The position numbers were made by a program, and so were the translations under genes. From contig JBBMOA010000020.1 of NCBI GenBank assembly GCA_037954235.1, positions 19,686,677 to 19,750,676 on the forward strand: 64,000 nt of DNA. Direction: 5' to 3'. The notes beneath the pieces were generated by a model that saw only the letters and a list, made by a program, of their open reading frames with translations, ran no database searches and was not told where the DNA came from. Positions 1-12,200 of the stretch are shown piece by piece (the first letter of the stretch is position 1; the number at the start of each line of letters is the position of its first letter). The DNA comes from Aulostomus chinensis (taxonomy: Eukaryota > Chordata > Actinopteri > Syngnathiformes > Aulostomidae).

Positions 1-594
1 ACGCAAACACGCGGGGGGCGTCAAACTCCCCCATGTATGACGGGAACCTGGATGAGCCCGTCCCCGCGTCACGACTGGACATCACGACTGGATTTCAGCT
101 CTTGCAGTAAAAGTCTTTTCTCACTGCGTGAATTATCAGCAGCGTTCACCTGCCTCTCACTCTCCCCTGCAGTTTCCTTCCTGCATTTGCGAAAAGCTGC
201 TGTTGATATTCTCTGCAGGCAACAGCAGCAAAGCACCGAAGCACCCACAAACCTTTGAAAATGCATGACTGAAACATCATTCACTTGGATCCTCCATTCC
301 TAGCTTACACTACATACCTCCTCTCTGGTAAGTGCGCACATACATCATAAGACTGCATAAAACCGCCAAAGACCCATAAATCATGCAGCGAGACACACTC
401 CCAGCGCTGCAGCCAATACGTTTTTGTCCTCCTTATCCGCCACATCTCTCCTTCTTTTTTTTTTTTTCTTTTTTTTTTGGTATCAACATCACGTCGGTGA
501 GACTGTGGAGAAATATTTGTCATGTAATGTAACAATAGAATATTTGGAATTCCTTGTGTTTGTTAAAAAGGAACACATCTACGTCTGAGTGAAA
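1..594. other. Non-genic sequence with one splice-like pair
   Basis: No gene recognised. An acceptor-like CTCTCCCCTGCAG (160-172) and a donor-like GTAAGT at 328 frame a 155-base segment (173-327), but all three frames have stops. T-rich tracts lie at 456-480. Confidence 0.4.
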
Positions 595-1145
595 ACTAAC
601 GTGACTACGATACCACGGAATACGATACAATACAATATCGTGATACACGATATTGCGGTAAATCGGCAATCTAAAAAAAAAACAAAAAACATTTTTTTTG
701 CCCAAGTATTTCTGTTCTGAAATTTTTTAAAATGATTTGAGAACAAAACGATCAAAAGATAGATTGACCGGAGCCAGATGCATTTTTTTTTTTTTTTTTT
801 TGGAAAACAAAACTTGGAAATAATCTGATGTTCATTTTACTAACAATTAAAAAAAAAAGAAAGATTGATTGCGAAGTGGAGAGTTTATTACAAATCCATC
901 TTTTGATTACATTTTTCAAAGTTTTGCTCTCAAATATTTTTTTTGATTGCAGAAGGATGAAAAAAATTGTTCATAGAAATAAAACATAAAATAAAGCGCG
1001 CGTAAGCTCTTGCTTCTCTCACTGAACACACCGAGTAATACCTGCGATAACGTACGTCACGATACATTGCGATACGATTTAATGATATCCGCACAGCATC
1101 GTGACGACAAATATCGGGATGTATTGATTATATTGCACGGCCCTT
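595..1145. mobile_element. MITE-like repeat with CGATAC-rich ends
   Basis: Both ends are rich in CGATAC/GTATCG-type words: ACGATACCACGGAATACG and ACACGATATTGCGGTAAATC on the left, and CACGATACATTGCGATACG and ACAAATATCGGGATG on the right. The interior is A/T-rich with no open frame of note. This pattern is typical of old non-autonomous DNA transposons in fish. Exact terminal inverted repeats and target duplications could not be fixed by eye. Confidence 0.35.
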
Positions 1146-2882
1146 GACGATTTTTTTGGCACAATAGAGTGAACCCACTGCTGGAATTTAAGAAACTAAT
1201 CTGAATTTCTCTTCCCATCAGGTTTCTTTTTATCATAACAGCTTGTGTGGAAACTATTGTGCAAGATTCATTAGCGGAATGGAAACGGTTCCGCTGCAGT
1301 CTTTCAAAAGCAGATTCATGAGTACATATTGGCCCTGGACGTCTGAGAGATTGTTGGTAAATTGTTTTGCAGATGAAATGGGCAGGTGACAGGAAGCAAA
1401 AGAGCGTATCGCCGTCGCACATCTCCCTCTCAGTGCACCTTGGTATTGGCCTTCTATCTGATAGGAGCTCCCGCCTTCCACTTCACTGGCTGTCCCCAAC
1501 AAGAGGAGAGCTCTCAGCTCCAACTCCAACCACTTTCCCATTATGCAAATGATTTCCCCGCAGAAAAGCTCCACGCCTGGTGCCCATCAATTCAGTGAGG
1601 CCTCCAGTTTGAATACATGCGACCCCCCCCCTCCCTCCCCCGCTCTTCCTCCCTTCATACTTCTGAAAAGAAAGGTCTATTTCTGATGCATAGCACTGGT
1701 GTTCACATCGTTGTGCTGGTGGAATAAAGAGCTCTTACCCAATCAATTTATACAACCCTCTTTGAAGAGAAGGCTTTTTTTTTCTATGGTGAGGAGAGAA
1801 ATTATACAAATGTATGGAGAATATCAGCTGTAAAAGTTGCACTCATACAGCCAAGGGTTGTTTAGAGTGGTGGCATCGCCATTCCAAATGCATACATGGC
1901 ATATAAATAAACTTCCCCAACACGTTTGATTAAATTCTTAGAGGCCCTGGAGGAGAGTGGCCTTAAAACCTCACCATCGTTTAATCCGCTCCTCTGCAGA
2001 AAATTCCTTGAGTAATACCGTCAAAAATATCTTACTCTGCATGGCTACGGGCAAACAGCCCATCTGCAAACACACAGCGAGCAGAAATGAGCTTAATTTA
2101 AGATTCCTACTTGAATATGCATCTTTTTGCTGTAGCCAGTGTTGATGCTAGAAAAGTCACACAATGGATGGATAGAAAGGATGGATGAATATTCAAGGGA
2201 AACTGACCCCAGTGAGTTTGAAACATCAACGCCATAGTTGTAGTTTTAGGTTTTCCTCTTGAGGACGGACCGTTCTCCTTTATCCAAATGTCAGAAAATC
2301 TTCACCCAATGAAAAATTCTGCAGTCTGGACCTGAACCAGTATCTGAACATCTGTCTAAGGGTCAAGCAAAATGACCAGCAGATGGGAGCGGAAATCAGG
2401 CAAAGACCCCCCCATCCAAAACCTTCAATTCGCAGCCTTTTTCAACAGAAACGCACCAAAAAAATAAAAAAATAAATAGAAGAAACAACTTGAATTTATT
2501 TTCCATGCACACCTCTGCAGCCCACTCAGAACAGCTCCGTGACCCACTTTTGAGTTGCGACCCACCAGTTGAGAACCAGTACTCTGAATGAAGAGCTGCA
2601 GCACTGCGCCACTCATGCGGTAAAGTGGCAACCATTGACAACAAGAGGTAGGTGCCGAGAGGGCCGAGCCGCCAGATCCACGCAACCTGTCGTGCCCAAA
2701 CAAGAAAACGAGTCTGTTGCTGTGTTTTTATTGTAATCGATTAAACAGTAAAAATGCTCACAGGGGCTCGGAGGTGGTGTTGTAGCAAAGAAGTTGAGCC
2801 AGGGGAAAAGTAAAGGATACCTTGTTTATTCTCAGTCTGTGGAGAGCTAATCAGTGACAGCTACTACCACTGCACCCCAATA
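1146..2882. other. Non-genic block; possible conserved element near 1.2-1.6 kb
   Basis: 1170-1610 is unique, moderately AT-rich sequence without low complexity and includes a perfect POU octamer ATGCAAAT at 1543-1550. The rest has C-rich and T-rich tracts, a short GGATGGATAGAAAGGATGG stretch (2166-2184) and the hAT-like end at 2525. No gene seen. Confidence 0.3.
2525..2600 (-). mobile_element. hAT-like repeat end
   Basis: GTTGCGACCCACCAGTTGAG followed by AACCAG resembles the end motif of several vertebrate hAT-derived repeats (usually read as GGTTCTCAA...GGGTCGCGACC on the other strand). The rest of the element cannot be bounded. Confidence 0.3.
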
Positions 2883-2891
2883 ACGCACGCA

Positions 2892-2933
<42 letters not shown>
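2883..2933. repeat. (CA)n microsatellite
   Basis: CGCACG variants on the left followed by about 20 pure CA units. A short minus-strand open frame through it is just the repeat. Confidence 0.95.
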
Positions 2934-2937
<4 letters not shown>

Positions 2938-3080
2938 AACATTATCGGTGGCAAAGTCACACGCATGCCTAAATACATCCTTTGCACCTATTTCTGGACA
3001 TATCGCTGCTCCAGCTGAGGATGAGGAGGATGAAGGAGACAAGGTGAGGCTTTAAATGAATAAATAAAGTTTTAAATGAG

Positions 3081-3465
3081 GCGGCACGGTGGTGCAGTGG
3101 TCAGCACTGTCCCCTCACAGCAAGAAGGTTCTGGGTTCCAGCCCCGGCTGGAGCACGGGATCTTTCTGTGTGAGTCTCCATGTTCTCCCTGTTCCTGTGT
3201 GGGTTCTCTCTGGTACTCCAGCTTCTTCCCACAGTCCAAAGACATCAAGAGGGGACGAGGCTGATTGATACTCTAAATTGACTGTAGGTGTGACTGTGAG
3301 TGTGAATGGTTGTCTGTCTCTATGTGTTGGCCCTGTGATGGACTGGTGACCTGTCCAGGGTGAACCCCGCCTCTCACCTGAAGGCTGCTGGGATAGGCTC
3401 CACCCCCTCCCCGCAACTCTTAACAGGATAAGCAGTAGAAAATGGATGGATGGATGGATGGATGG
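3081..3465 (+). repeat. tRNA-derived SINE, family A, near full length
   Basis: The 5' head is tRNA-like. The pol III A box at 3090-3100 (TGGTGCAGTGG) matches TRGYNNANNNG; the B box near 3135-3143 is one base off. The body includes the landmark CAGTCCAAAGACAT, a TCTCTATGTGTTGGCCCTGTG segment and CCAGGGTGAACCCCGCCTC. The 3' end is (ATGG)n at 3441-3465. Such (GATG)n tails are typical of teleost RTE/Rex3-type LINEs, so mobilisation by an RTE enzyme is likely. The other A copies are at 9909, 17950 and 40243. Confidence 0.8.
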
Positions 3466-4312
3466 TTTTGTGAAAGAGAAGCTTTGTTTGCCAAAAGGCT
3501 TAAAATGCATCAAATGCTTAATCCTGCATCAGATGGACTGATATTTTCATGATATTTTCAGTCAGATATTATTGTTCTAGAAACCTTTTTTTTTAATTAT
3601 CAGTTCTGTCAGTCGTTTTTTCCTCTGCTTTTACTCCAAAGAGCCTAAATTGTAAATACGTAGAAAATAAGACAGAAAAAAAAATGCAGATTTTTTTTTT
3701 TTTTTTAAATGAAGCCAAATTTGGGGAAAGAACGCAGACTGTGTCAAGACATGTCCACAGACGCAGGCGACAGCCAACTTTCATTTTCAGGCCCTTGTTT
3801 GAACTTGTCGAATCAGCTGGCATTTAATCAACAAAACTCTTTAACTGCGTTCAAATTGAAAGTAAACGCTGCCACAAGTTAACCTGACCTGGTCCACGTT
3901 CCACACGGAACTGCTGATCCGACATCATTTTTCCACCCGCGTGATCTGGCGCCAGCCGTGGCCGCTTGATGGTTTCAGGTCACCGTAGACGAGGGCATCC
4001 CGTGTCTCCGGGTTTCTAATAGGATGTCTCTTAATGAGCGAATGGCCTGTGTTATTTCCTCGTGATTCACCAGAGATGAGTGTGATTACGGTGTGACAGC
4101 TGTGTAATTACATGGGAAGCCCCCCCCCCACACACACACCCCCACCCCCACCCCCACCAACAGGAGAGGGGGTGACATGTTTGAACAGCTGCAAACACTG
4201 ACACTGTCCCTCTGTCACGTCACTGCGCAGCACTGTGAGTCTACAATTATTTATGTTCAGGCCAACAGTTAATGGACAGTTCATGTTCTTGAAGCACCTC
4301 ATAGTGCCAGGG

Positions 4313-4313
<1 letters not shown>
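3466..4313. other. Non-genic block
   Basis: Unique sequence with T runs near 3585 and 3690 and CA/C-rich tracts at 4119-4158. No gene or recognisable repeat beyond low complexity. Confidence 0.4.

Positions 4314-4382
<69 letters not shown>
4314..4382. repeat. (GT)n microsatellite
   Basis: About 32 GT units ending GCGCGC, followed by a G run. Open frames reading Cys-Val repeats here are artefacts. Confidence 0.95.
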
Positions 4383-4384
<2 letters not shown>

Positions 4385-4714
4385 TGGGGGGGGGGCTTAT
4401 TGTACATAAGCTGTATAAACTGTATTGTCATCTCAAAATCCCGCCATACAAACTCCAACGTTACAATCACAACAAATGCTTCAGTTCAAGTCGGTAAACA
4501 AAGACGACTGAGTTCCAATTTGAGCGGCGTATTAGAAATCACTAATGACCGGTTACATTCTGACGGGGAGGAAATGAGCGGAGCGCGAGGTCCCTGCCGC
4601 GGTCGGCGAAAATGCTCTTAAAAGAGCCCAAAAAGTAAGGATTGCATGGGGGGGGAGGAATAAAATGGAAGTTGAGATAGTAAATCTAACATCTAATACC
4701 CTCACTAGGGGACA

Positions 4715-4715
<1 letters not shown>

Positions 4716-4762
<47 letters not shown>
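4716..4762. repeat. (CA)n microsatellite
   Basis: About 22 CA units with one interruption near the left end. It lies about 330 bases from the (GT)n tract at 4314, the opposite strand composition. Confidence 0.95.
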
Positions 4763-4764
<2 letters not shown>

Positions 4765-4934
4765 AAAACAAAGAGAGCTCATGATGCAAGTGGCTCAGGA
4801 GTGAGCCACCTTGTTTCCAGAGAATTATCAATCATGCCCTCGCAGACAGCAGTTCTGAATAAATAGTTAATAAAGGATCAGAGGGGAACAAAAGGCCCTC
4901 TAGGAAGAGGAACAAGAGGGGGTGTGGCTAAAGA

Positions 4935-5118
4935 GGTACAGTAGCAGAGGTAGACTGGCCTTCTTGTAACCAAAGAGATGCTGGTTTGAACCCCGTGTCC
5001 AATCGAAGGGTCCTTCACTGAAACCCTGATGTCCTCCCAGTGAGCATCAGTGGGTGAATTGTGAAGTACTTGGAAGTAGAATACTACTACATAAATACTT
5101 TACAGTCCATTTACAATG
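4935..5118 (+). repeat. tRNA-derived SINE-like repeat with TACAGTCCATTTAC end
   Basis: A tRNA-like head (GTAGCAGAGGTAGACTGG, then GGTTTGAACCCC as a B-box-like segment) is followed by a body ending CTACATAAATACTTTACAG and TCCATTTAC. This end is widespread in teleost genomes in repeats that read ...TATAAATACAGTCCATTTAC. The copy is diverged. It differs from families A and B at the 3' end and has no ATGG tail. Confidence 0.55.
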
Positions 5119-5438
5119 AATCCTCTGTGGCCATTTATTTTTAAACATCTAAAAACAAACAGCAAGGTGAAGGTAGAAAATACAGAAACCGACACGAGAT
5201 AGTCAGAGATGCACTTGGCCTACGTAGCATCCTAGATCCTCCTGCTTGATGTCAGTGAAAGCAGACATAAAACAACAAACAATATATGTCACTGCCCGCG
5301 TAAAGATAGTTATTAGCATTAGCATGATGCTAAGAGCCAGGGTGATGGTGACAGCAGTTGGAGTCCTGGCTGCAGCACCAGCACTAAGAATCTAGCAGCT
5401 TTACTGGCATGTAATAATACACATGCGTGTTTTCAATG

Positions 5439-5482
5439 TATGTGTGTGTGTGCGTGTGTGTGTGTGTGCGTGTGTGTGTGTA
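5439..5482. repeat. (TG)n with CG interruptions
   Basis: Alternating TG with two TGCG interruptions. Confidence 0.9.
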
Positions 5483-7830
5483 ACGAGAGCAGTATTGTGT
5501 AAGAGGAGCAGGGAGCAGGAAAGTGCTCGTGCATGTACACACAGGTGAGGAAAAACGAAGAGTTGCAGGCTCCTTCTGAGGCAAAGGACGCATGTTATGA
5601 CTGACACGTGAGGATAAGAAATCCTTCAGTTTTACAGTTAAATTGATCAACTTTGCATGTGAAACCGATCATAAAGCCTGTTTGAATCCCTCCAGAAGCT
5701 GCAGCCACTTTACTGGTCTTAATCTATCAGTCCACAAACCTCTCACCTGTCCCTGACTGCTTCGTGTCTGTTTTGCCCCGTCAGCGACGCCCCCTGAATG
5801 TGGGATCAAGGGACCCGTGAGCCGATGGGGCGGGGCTGGTGGGTCAGGGTCCAGGTTTTAGTCCCACTTCATTCTCGGGTTCAAAACCTTTGAAAGAGCC
5901 CAGCGGCGACTATGGAGGTTTGACGTGGCTGACGAGTTCTGGATGGGCTGGGCTTCTGACGACTTTGACAGTTTATGGGTTTGCGGTTGTGTACATATAG
6001 ATTAGAAATAAGGCCGAACAAATATCAAGCAAAGACGTGATGAAACGTAAAGCAAGACAAGGCGATAGCTGACTGCAAGATAGGAATGCTGCCCCCGCCC
6101 CCCATCCAGCTTTAGTTATGAATATGATTATTTCTGTTTTTTGTGGGGGTTTTTTTTTGTGTGTGCGTGATTATTTTCACATGAAACGGGGTGTCTAAAT
6201 AAAAATGCATCGAAATGGAAAGCAATCTTCACTGCAATATGAGAAATTTATGTTTGACTGAATATTTCCTCTCTTTTTTATTTTCCTTCCTCCCCACTTT
6301 TCTTCCCATCATCCTCTTTCAACACGTCGAGCGAAAGACGCTGACAGCAGCCCACCACGCCAGGGGATGGTATTTAACACAATCACGCAACAAGGACATC
6401 CGCCGCGTCCCACAGATGCAGAGTGTCATTAGACGGGGACTCTGCAGAGCACACACCTTCACCAGGGCCAATTAAGACACGAAAAAGAAATTCTCCACCC
6501 CTGCCTGGAGTTTTTATTAATTATTACTATTATTACAATTACCCTGTTTGGCAGTAGCAAACAGAAGAATAAATCAAAAGGAAAAAAATTAGCATATAAT
6601 GTCTTTTTAGATGTGAAATTCAGACGTACACACTTAATACTCGTGTCCATTATCTCATTCTCAGGACTCCGGTGCGCCGCTTTTGATAATATTTTCTTCT
6701 CATTTCTTCCGTTTATCAGGTGATGGATCTCCCAGCACAATTACCCTCGTAATCACACTCCGGAAGAAACGTCCTGCTTTTGTAATTTATTTCTTATATT
6801 GTTGAAAGATGATCACAGCCCAATAGTGAAAACCATTTAGGAGGTTAATTAGTTTAAAATTCAAAAAAAAAAAGAAAAAAGTATTGAAGCTGGTAAGAAT
6901 TCAGACGCTTCCTGACAGCCGCAGAGACCTCAAACTAAAAACATTTTAGTGGCAATATGATTGTAAGATAGAGTTCTAGATAGAGTGAGGAGGTGGGGGT
7001 GAGGAGGTGAGGTGGGGGTGGGCCGGACGCTAACGTGGACAAATTAGCCATAGCATCAAAGAAGGAAAGCAAAAGGAGCAGCGACAGGTGAGAGAAGGTT
7101 TGTGTGTCCCTGTGCAAAGCAACAACATCACCACTTAATATTCTATCTTAATCTCGGGATTCACCTTCCGCCAGGGGCTCCGTCATAGAATCCACATTCT
7201 CTGAGGATCCTTCGATTGTCAGGAACTGATCTGATAACCGTGGAATTTAGCTTAGCCTCTGTAAAACCTGCGGTGACGGCAGCTCGTTACTGGATTAACA
7301 CATCTGGTTCAACAGCTGAAGGTGAGGATCTGACCAGTGGGACCACATCCAGAGGGAGACCGGACCAAATGGGTCCACATTTTAAGACCTCCTCATGGAA
7401 TGTGACGTCACCAGTTGGTTGAGAAGCGAGAGGATCCTCCGGGAGGTGAAATGGTTTCCCGCAAAAGATGAACACATCGCACAAAAGTCCCAGACAGTAC
7501 CCACAAAGTACTTCATCTACACAGCAGATACACGAGATGGGAAGTGAGGTACGCAGTTCTGTTGAAACAAGAGCAAAATACACAGTCGATAAGTTACACC
7601 AAGAATGATGTCGTTCGAGCGAGTGCAACTGTGTGAGGCGAAGGCGGCGTAAATCACCGCCACATACAAGGGACAGAACAGGAAAAAGCCTTTGTTCATC
7701 AGGAAGCCCAAGAAAAGACGTCCTGAACCTTTCACCGGAGCACCTTGGCAGTCGCAGCTCCCCCGCCTGTGAGCTCATAACTGAGACTTCAGAATAATTA
7801 CTCTGCTGCTCTGGTTGGTGGGTGGGTGGG
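5483..7830. other. Non-genic block; AT-rich possible conserved element at 6.2-6.8 kb
   Basis: 6440-6760 carries several homeodomain-type cores (CCAATTAAG, TATTAATTATTA, ACAATTACC) in unique sequence. 7200-7440 and flanks show nothing recognisable. A 204-codon minus-strand frame spanning 7287-7901 includes a (CA)n repeat and is not credible as a gene. Confidence 0.3.
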
Positions 7831-7832
7831 GT

Positions 7833-7893
<61 letters not shown>
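7831..7893. repeat. (GT)n microsatellite
   Basis: About 30 GT units, preceded by a short GGTG-rich segment at 7813. It produces the artefactual His-Thr part of a 204-codon minus-strand frame. Confidence 0.95.
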
Positions 7894-7894
<1 letters not shown>

Positions 7895-9204
7895 CAGCCA
7901 AACTGAACTATGACAACAAAGACGGCGCAGTACGCCATCAATTGAGAAAGATTTGTCTCATAAGCTTTCAAAGGAAAGAGACACAAGTGAGGAAAGCGCG
8001 GCTCTTGGCTGGTCTCAAAAGCAATAAAATGCATCTCAAGATAAGGCCTTAGTTAAGCTTAGCTTCACATTTTCAAAAAGATGGGAGAGTGAACCGGTCC
8101 ACCAGTGTGAGGTGGAACCACCTTGAGACAGTGCCTCAAGCTTTGTTCCAACTCCAAGCTGGTATTCCTGCGATCAGAACCCTCAGTGACTTCAGCATCC
8201 ACAGCATCAGGACACGACAACATTGGCATTGTCCTCGTTTTGAATTTTGACCCCAAAAAAGACAAGGTGTTATTACAGGCAGCAGAAACTCTGAGACCTC
8301 ATATTTTTAAAAAAAATAAAATAATAATAATAAAGGAACGTATTATTCTTTCTAAGCTTCCAGGGAAATTGGTCTGTCCAAAATGCATTACTGCATCATC
8401 TTACTGAAAGCAGCCTGATGAATATCTTTCCAATATGTGAGGGAAGAGAGAATTTCTATTAGCAAGCTGTTCAGATAACATAGTGACAAAAAAGATTCAT
8501 CCAGCTGCTCTGCTCTCTTTTGTCTTCCCTGCGCTCTCTCTCTCTCTCCCTCTCTCTCTCTCTTTCCCTCTCTCTCTCTCTGAGGTGTACTGTTCAGTCA
8601 GCCTCCATTAGTAAACGAGATGTTATCTCCTCTGGTTGGATCAATAAATTATCACATAACAAGATGTTGGACCGTGATTTGCATTACTGGTCCTGACAGC
8701 ATGTAACAAAGTAATTATTTCTGAACAAACCTTTCGCTCCGCCTGTGACAGTTCGGCATAGGAAGCGGAGACGTTTCGGTGACTTGAAGAGGGCCTGCAG
8801 ATCTGATGCGCCGAAATCAAAAGAAATGACAAATAAAGCTTGAAAAAAAAAAAAAAAAAGGTAGCTGGAAATAACTCCAGACTTAGAACGCCGCGGCACA
8901 TGTCTGAGCCAATCAGAGACAGACTTGTCACCTTGGCACGTGTCGGTCCACACGGCGGTAAGTGACACTGACCCGAGGTTGAGACGGTTCAACTCCTGAG
9001 TGCTACGCTTCTCCTCCATCGCTGGAGTAATGCTTGTCTGCAGCTGGAGCACATTTACCAAGGATGTTCTGACATTCAAGGTAACTTAATAAAGGGCCCT
9101 GCAATGACGAGCCACGCTACGGTTTATGAAAATCCAGTTCATTGGACAAACATGAATTCATATATTCATGGATCGACTTGGGGGGAATCATTATATGTTA
9201 TAAA
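7894..9204. other. Non-genic block
   Basis: Contains the TC tract at 8533 and a possible retroposed 3' end at 8750-8860 (AATAAA at 8832 followed closely by about 17 A). The source transcript is not identifiable. Confidence 0.3.
8533..8581. repeat. (TC)n microsatellite
   Basis: Interrupted TC/CCCTC tract. Confidence 0.9.
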
Positions 9205-9410
9205 TATACACTAGTTGTGGAAAGAAGTGTTGGCACCTCTGAATTTCAAGTGCGTAATTCTAAATATCAGAAATAAATGAATGAACCAATTTTGTATGTG
9301 AATATTTTAATAACATTTCCAAGGTTACAGTTGAGGAAAAAAAAGAATAAAAAACAAAAACCAACAACACAGAAAATGTACCCTGGATACAATTATTGGA
9401 AGTCTGATCA
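9205..9410 (+). mobile_element. Tc1/mariner-like non-autonomous fragment
   Basis: Starts near TAGTTGTGGAAAGAAG and contains GTGTTGGCACCTCTGAATTT and AATTTTGTATGTGAATATTT, which I recall from Tc1-like MITEs of teleosts. It ends near CCTGGATACAATTATTGG. There is no transposase sequence. It is followed by a (CA)n block at 9455. Confidence 0.4.
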
Positions 9411-9452
9411 TATATTTTGCTACAGCAGCTCTCGCTCTCTCAGTCTCTGTCA

Positions 9453-9471
9453 CTCACACACACACACACAC

Positions 9472-9532
<61 letters not shown>
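9453..9532. repeat. (CA)n microsatellite
   Basis: About 38 CA units with one CAA interruption near 9472; one of the longest in the window. Confidence 0.95.
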
Positions 9533-9534
<2 letters not shown>

Positions 9535-9908
9535 TTCCTGGATGTGTGCTCTGGGTTATTGACCTGATGGACGACCACAGACCTTCAGTTCTCTAACACT
9601 GGATACAAAACTTCATCTGGACGATCTTCTGACTTCTTCCATCGCTGGAAGCGGTCAACGGCCATGGATTCACGGACCGCAATGATCGGAGCTCATGCTA
9701 AACAGGGGCAGTTTCACATTCAGAGCCTACGTCTGGAACCTAGTACTTGACCCCAAATGTCCGGGTCATTTAAATAACATCAACACAAGTGAGATTGTTT
9801 GAGATGACGATTCCTTGGAGCTACGGTAAAACCAAGGCTCGGACAATAATTCAATTAAGTGGTTTCTTCCCCATTATTCACTCATATTCCTGTTAATATA
9901 CTACAGAA

Positions 9909-10277
9909 CATCCATCCATTTTCTACTGCTTATCCTGTTAAAGGTGTGGGGGGGTGGAGCCTATTCCAGCAGCCTTCAGGTGAGAGGCGGGGTTCACCCT
10001 GGACGGGTCACCAGTCCATCACAGGGCCAACACATAGAGACAGACAACCATTCACACTCTCAGCCACGCCTACGGTCAATTTAGAGTATCAATCAGCCTC
10101 GTCCCCTCTTGATGTCTTTGGACTGTGGGAGGAAGCCGGAGTACCAGAGAGAACCCACACAGGAACAGGGAGAACATGGAGACTCACACAGAAAGACCCT
10201 GTGCTGGAGCCAGGACTGGAACCAGGAACCTCCTTGCTGTGAGGCGACAGTGCTGACCACTGCACCACCGTGCTGCC
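9909..10277 (-). repeat. tRNA-derived SINE, family A, near full length
   Basis: Reverse-orientation copy of the element at 3081: it starts with CCATCC tail repeats on the left and ends with the tRNA-like head (CACTGCACCACCGTGC) on the right. The body matches throughout apart from scattered substitutions. An open frame of 127 codons that crosses it is a property of the repeat. Possible imperfect duplicated flanks (CTACAGAA left, CTACTGAA right) are too weak to rely on. Confidence 0.8.
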
Positions 10278-12166
10278 CTGCTACTGAAGCCTGGAGACGC
10301 CTGCCTACGTGATCCCGCTACCGTGTACTTTTCCTTCCTGGATTTAAAGTCATTTTCTTGCTAATAACACTAAGCTATCTGCTCAGAGCCAAGTCTGGAG
10401 GAGTCACTGGAACTCTGGTGGCACTTCACAATGCATCAAAGTATACACAAGTCGACAACTCATTTCAATAGCACGGCTGAAAATTGGAAAACTCTGCATG
10501 TCGTAATCTGATTATTGCTTTGCTGCAATGCCACTACAATATTTACATGGCACTGAAGTCTGGGTGATCTAAAAAAAACAAAAAAAATAACAGAAAGGCC
10601 TCAAAGATATGTGGATAAAAATATTTGTTTGCCAGACGTTTGGCAGGAGGAATGGGAAGTGCAATATTAAAAGGAGGGAAATGGAAACTTGTAAGGAAAA
10701 GATGTCTCTGCTCAATATAAGAGGGTGGGAGAAGAACGAGGAAGGGAGGGGAGGTGTTACAAGAAGGGATTGGAAAGAAAATGGAACGGTAGAGAGGAGG
10801 GGGACGAGCAAGAGAGTCTGAGGTGGAGAGTAAAGAATGTGGGATTGGCGGGTTGGGTAAAGGGAGCTTTGGTCCGTGTAAAGTATCAGGCTGCAGGCTC
10901 ATAACGCAGGGAAGCTGCTGCCTCCACAGATATGAGCATTGGGTTTGCTCCATGAATAATTCAGCCAGTAACAAGGACACAGGGATCTGTTGATACAGTG
11001 GCATACGGATGGGGCCCCGCAAAGGCCCTGAGAGATAAAACATAGCAGGGAAGAACGCAAGTTCATCCATATCACTGTAAGATCTGACCTTACGCACCAA
11101 TAAAATCAGAGTTGGTAGAAGTCGCTACGCTGTTGCAAAGAATCATCAGTCCTTGTCCTGGTCGGATTATCCATACATGGCACCAGGCTCCGGCCCGGGG
11201 GCTCCGGCCAGCGGGGGCGCCAGATGATAAAGACAAGGACTAGACCTTTAACATTGTTTCCCACACCTATTATTTCCTGGCACGGATGCCAACAGCCATC
11301 GCAAGCAAAGCCGTAACAGGGATGGCATCGATTTATAGCATTTAACTCAGGATTTTCCTAACAGGAAATTCAGACAGACGAGGCTCTGTCGAAGGTAATT
11401 TGACTTTAAGAACTACTACATTTCCCAGATATTAGTTAGATAGCCCCCCCCCCCCACACACACACACACACAGATAAACGTGGCCCTCTGACACAGTTGA
11501 AATAAGTTAGCGTATTCATTCTTCATTGTAAAAATGCAGCTCTTATATTTGAACGTGACCGATAGGAAATCTATTAAACCAAATGTTGATGGTGTTTGTA
11601 TTTTTGCACCAAATTATGAAGAGTTCAGACTGATTCGATCCATAAATCCTGAAGATGCTCCTGCTTTTTTGTTTTCCTGCAGAAAACCTGCTTTTCTCTC
11701 TCTGTCTCTCTCTGTCTCTCCTCTCGCCAGTTTCATTTCACTGCGTGCAGCCAACATACACAGATCATACACACAACTGTGATGTGAAGCACACGGAAAT
11801 GTCTCCCTCTTTAAAAATCATTTAATTTTATAAATGCATTTTAAAAAAAAAAGAAACTAGGAAAAAAGGAGGCTGCAGTCCCGGTGCTGGCCCTGTTCCC
11901 CTTTACAAAGAAACCTTTTCTGTTGCTTCCATCCTTGTCACTTCATCAGGTGCTCACTGCTGGTTTATGTGTGAAATCTTTTCTCTTTATCACTAAACCT
12001 TTGACTCCTTTCAACGCCGGTCGGCTCGTCTGCATTGTATCCAATTACGCCGTTCCGTTGCGGGCGCCGCAAACTGAGCCCAGAAGGCGTAGAGGGGCTG
12101 ATAAGGTGATACGCTGACGGCGCAGTTCATTCACTATCAAGTGCAAAGGCACAGCAACATTCTCCA
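10278..12166. other. Non-genic block with polypurine tract
   Basis: 10640-10860 is strongly purine-rich on the + strand. This removes stops from the opposite strand and explains a 185-codon minus-strand frame (10543-11100) with Pro/Ser/Phe-rich low-complexity content. No gene seen. Confidence 0.5.
11444..11473. repeat. (C)n(CA)n compound tract
   Basis: About 12 C followed by nine CA units. Confidence 0.9.
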
Positions 12167-12200
12167 ACACACACACACGCACACGCACACACACACACAC
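12167..12200. repeat. (CA)n with CG interruptions
   Basis: ACACACGCACACGCACAC followed by pure CA. Confidence 0.9.

Noticed and set aside
3115..3513. 132-codon minus-strand frame, with near-identical frames at 9859 and 40283
   Set aside because: The repeated peptide comes from the tRNA-derived SINE body.
7287..7901. 204-codon minus-strand open frame
   Set aside because: It runs through a (CA)n repeat (His-Thr repeats) and has no recognisable domain or splice support.
10543..11100. 185-codon minus-strand open frame
   Set aside because: The opposite strand is polypurine-rich, which removes stops; the peptide is Pro/Ser/Phe-rich low complexity.
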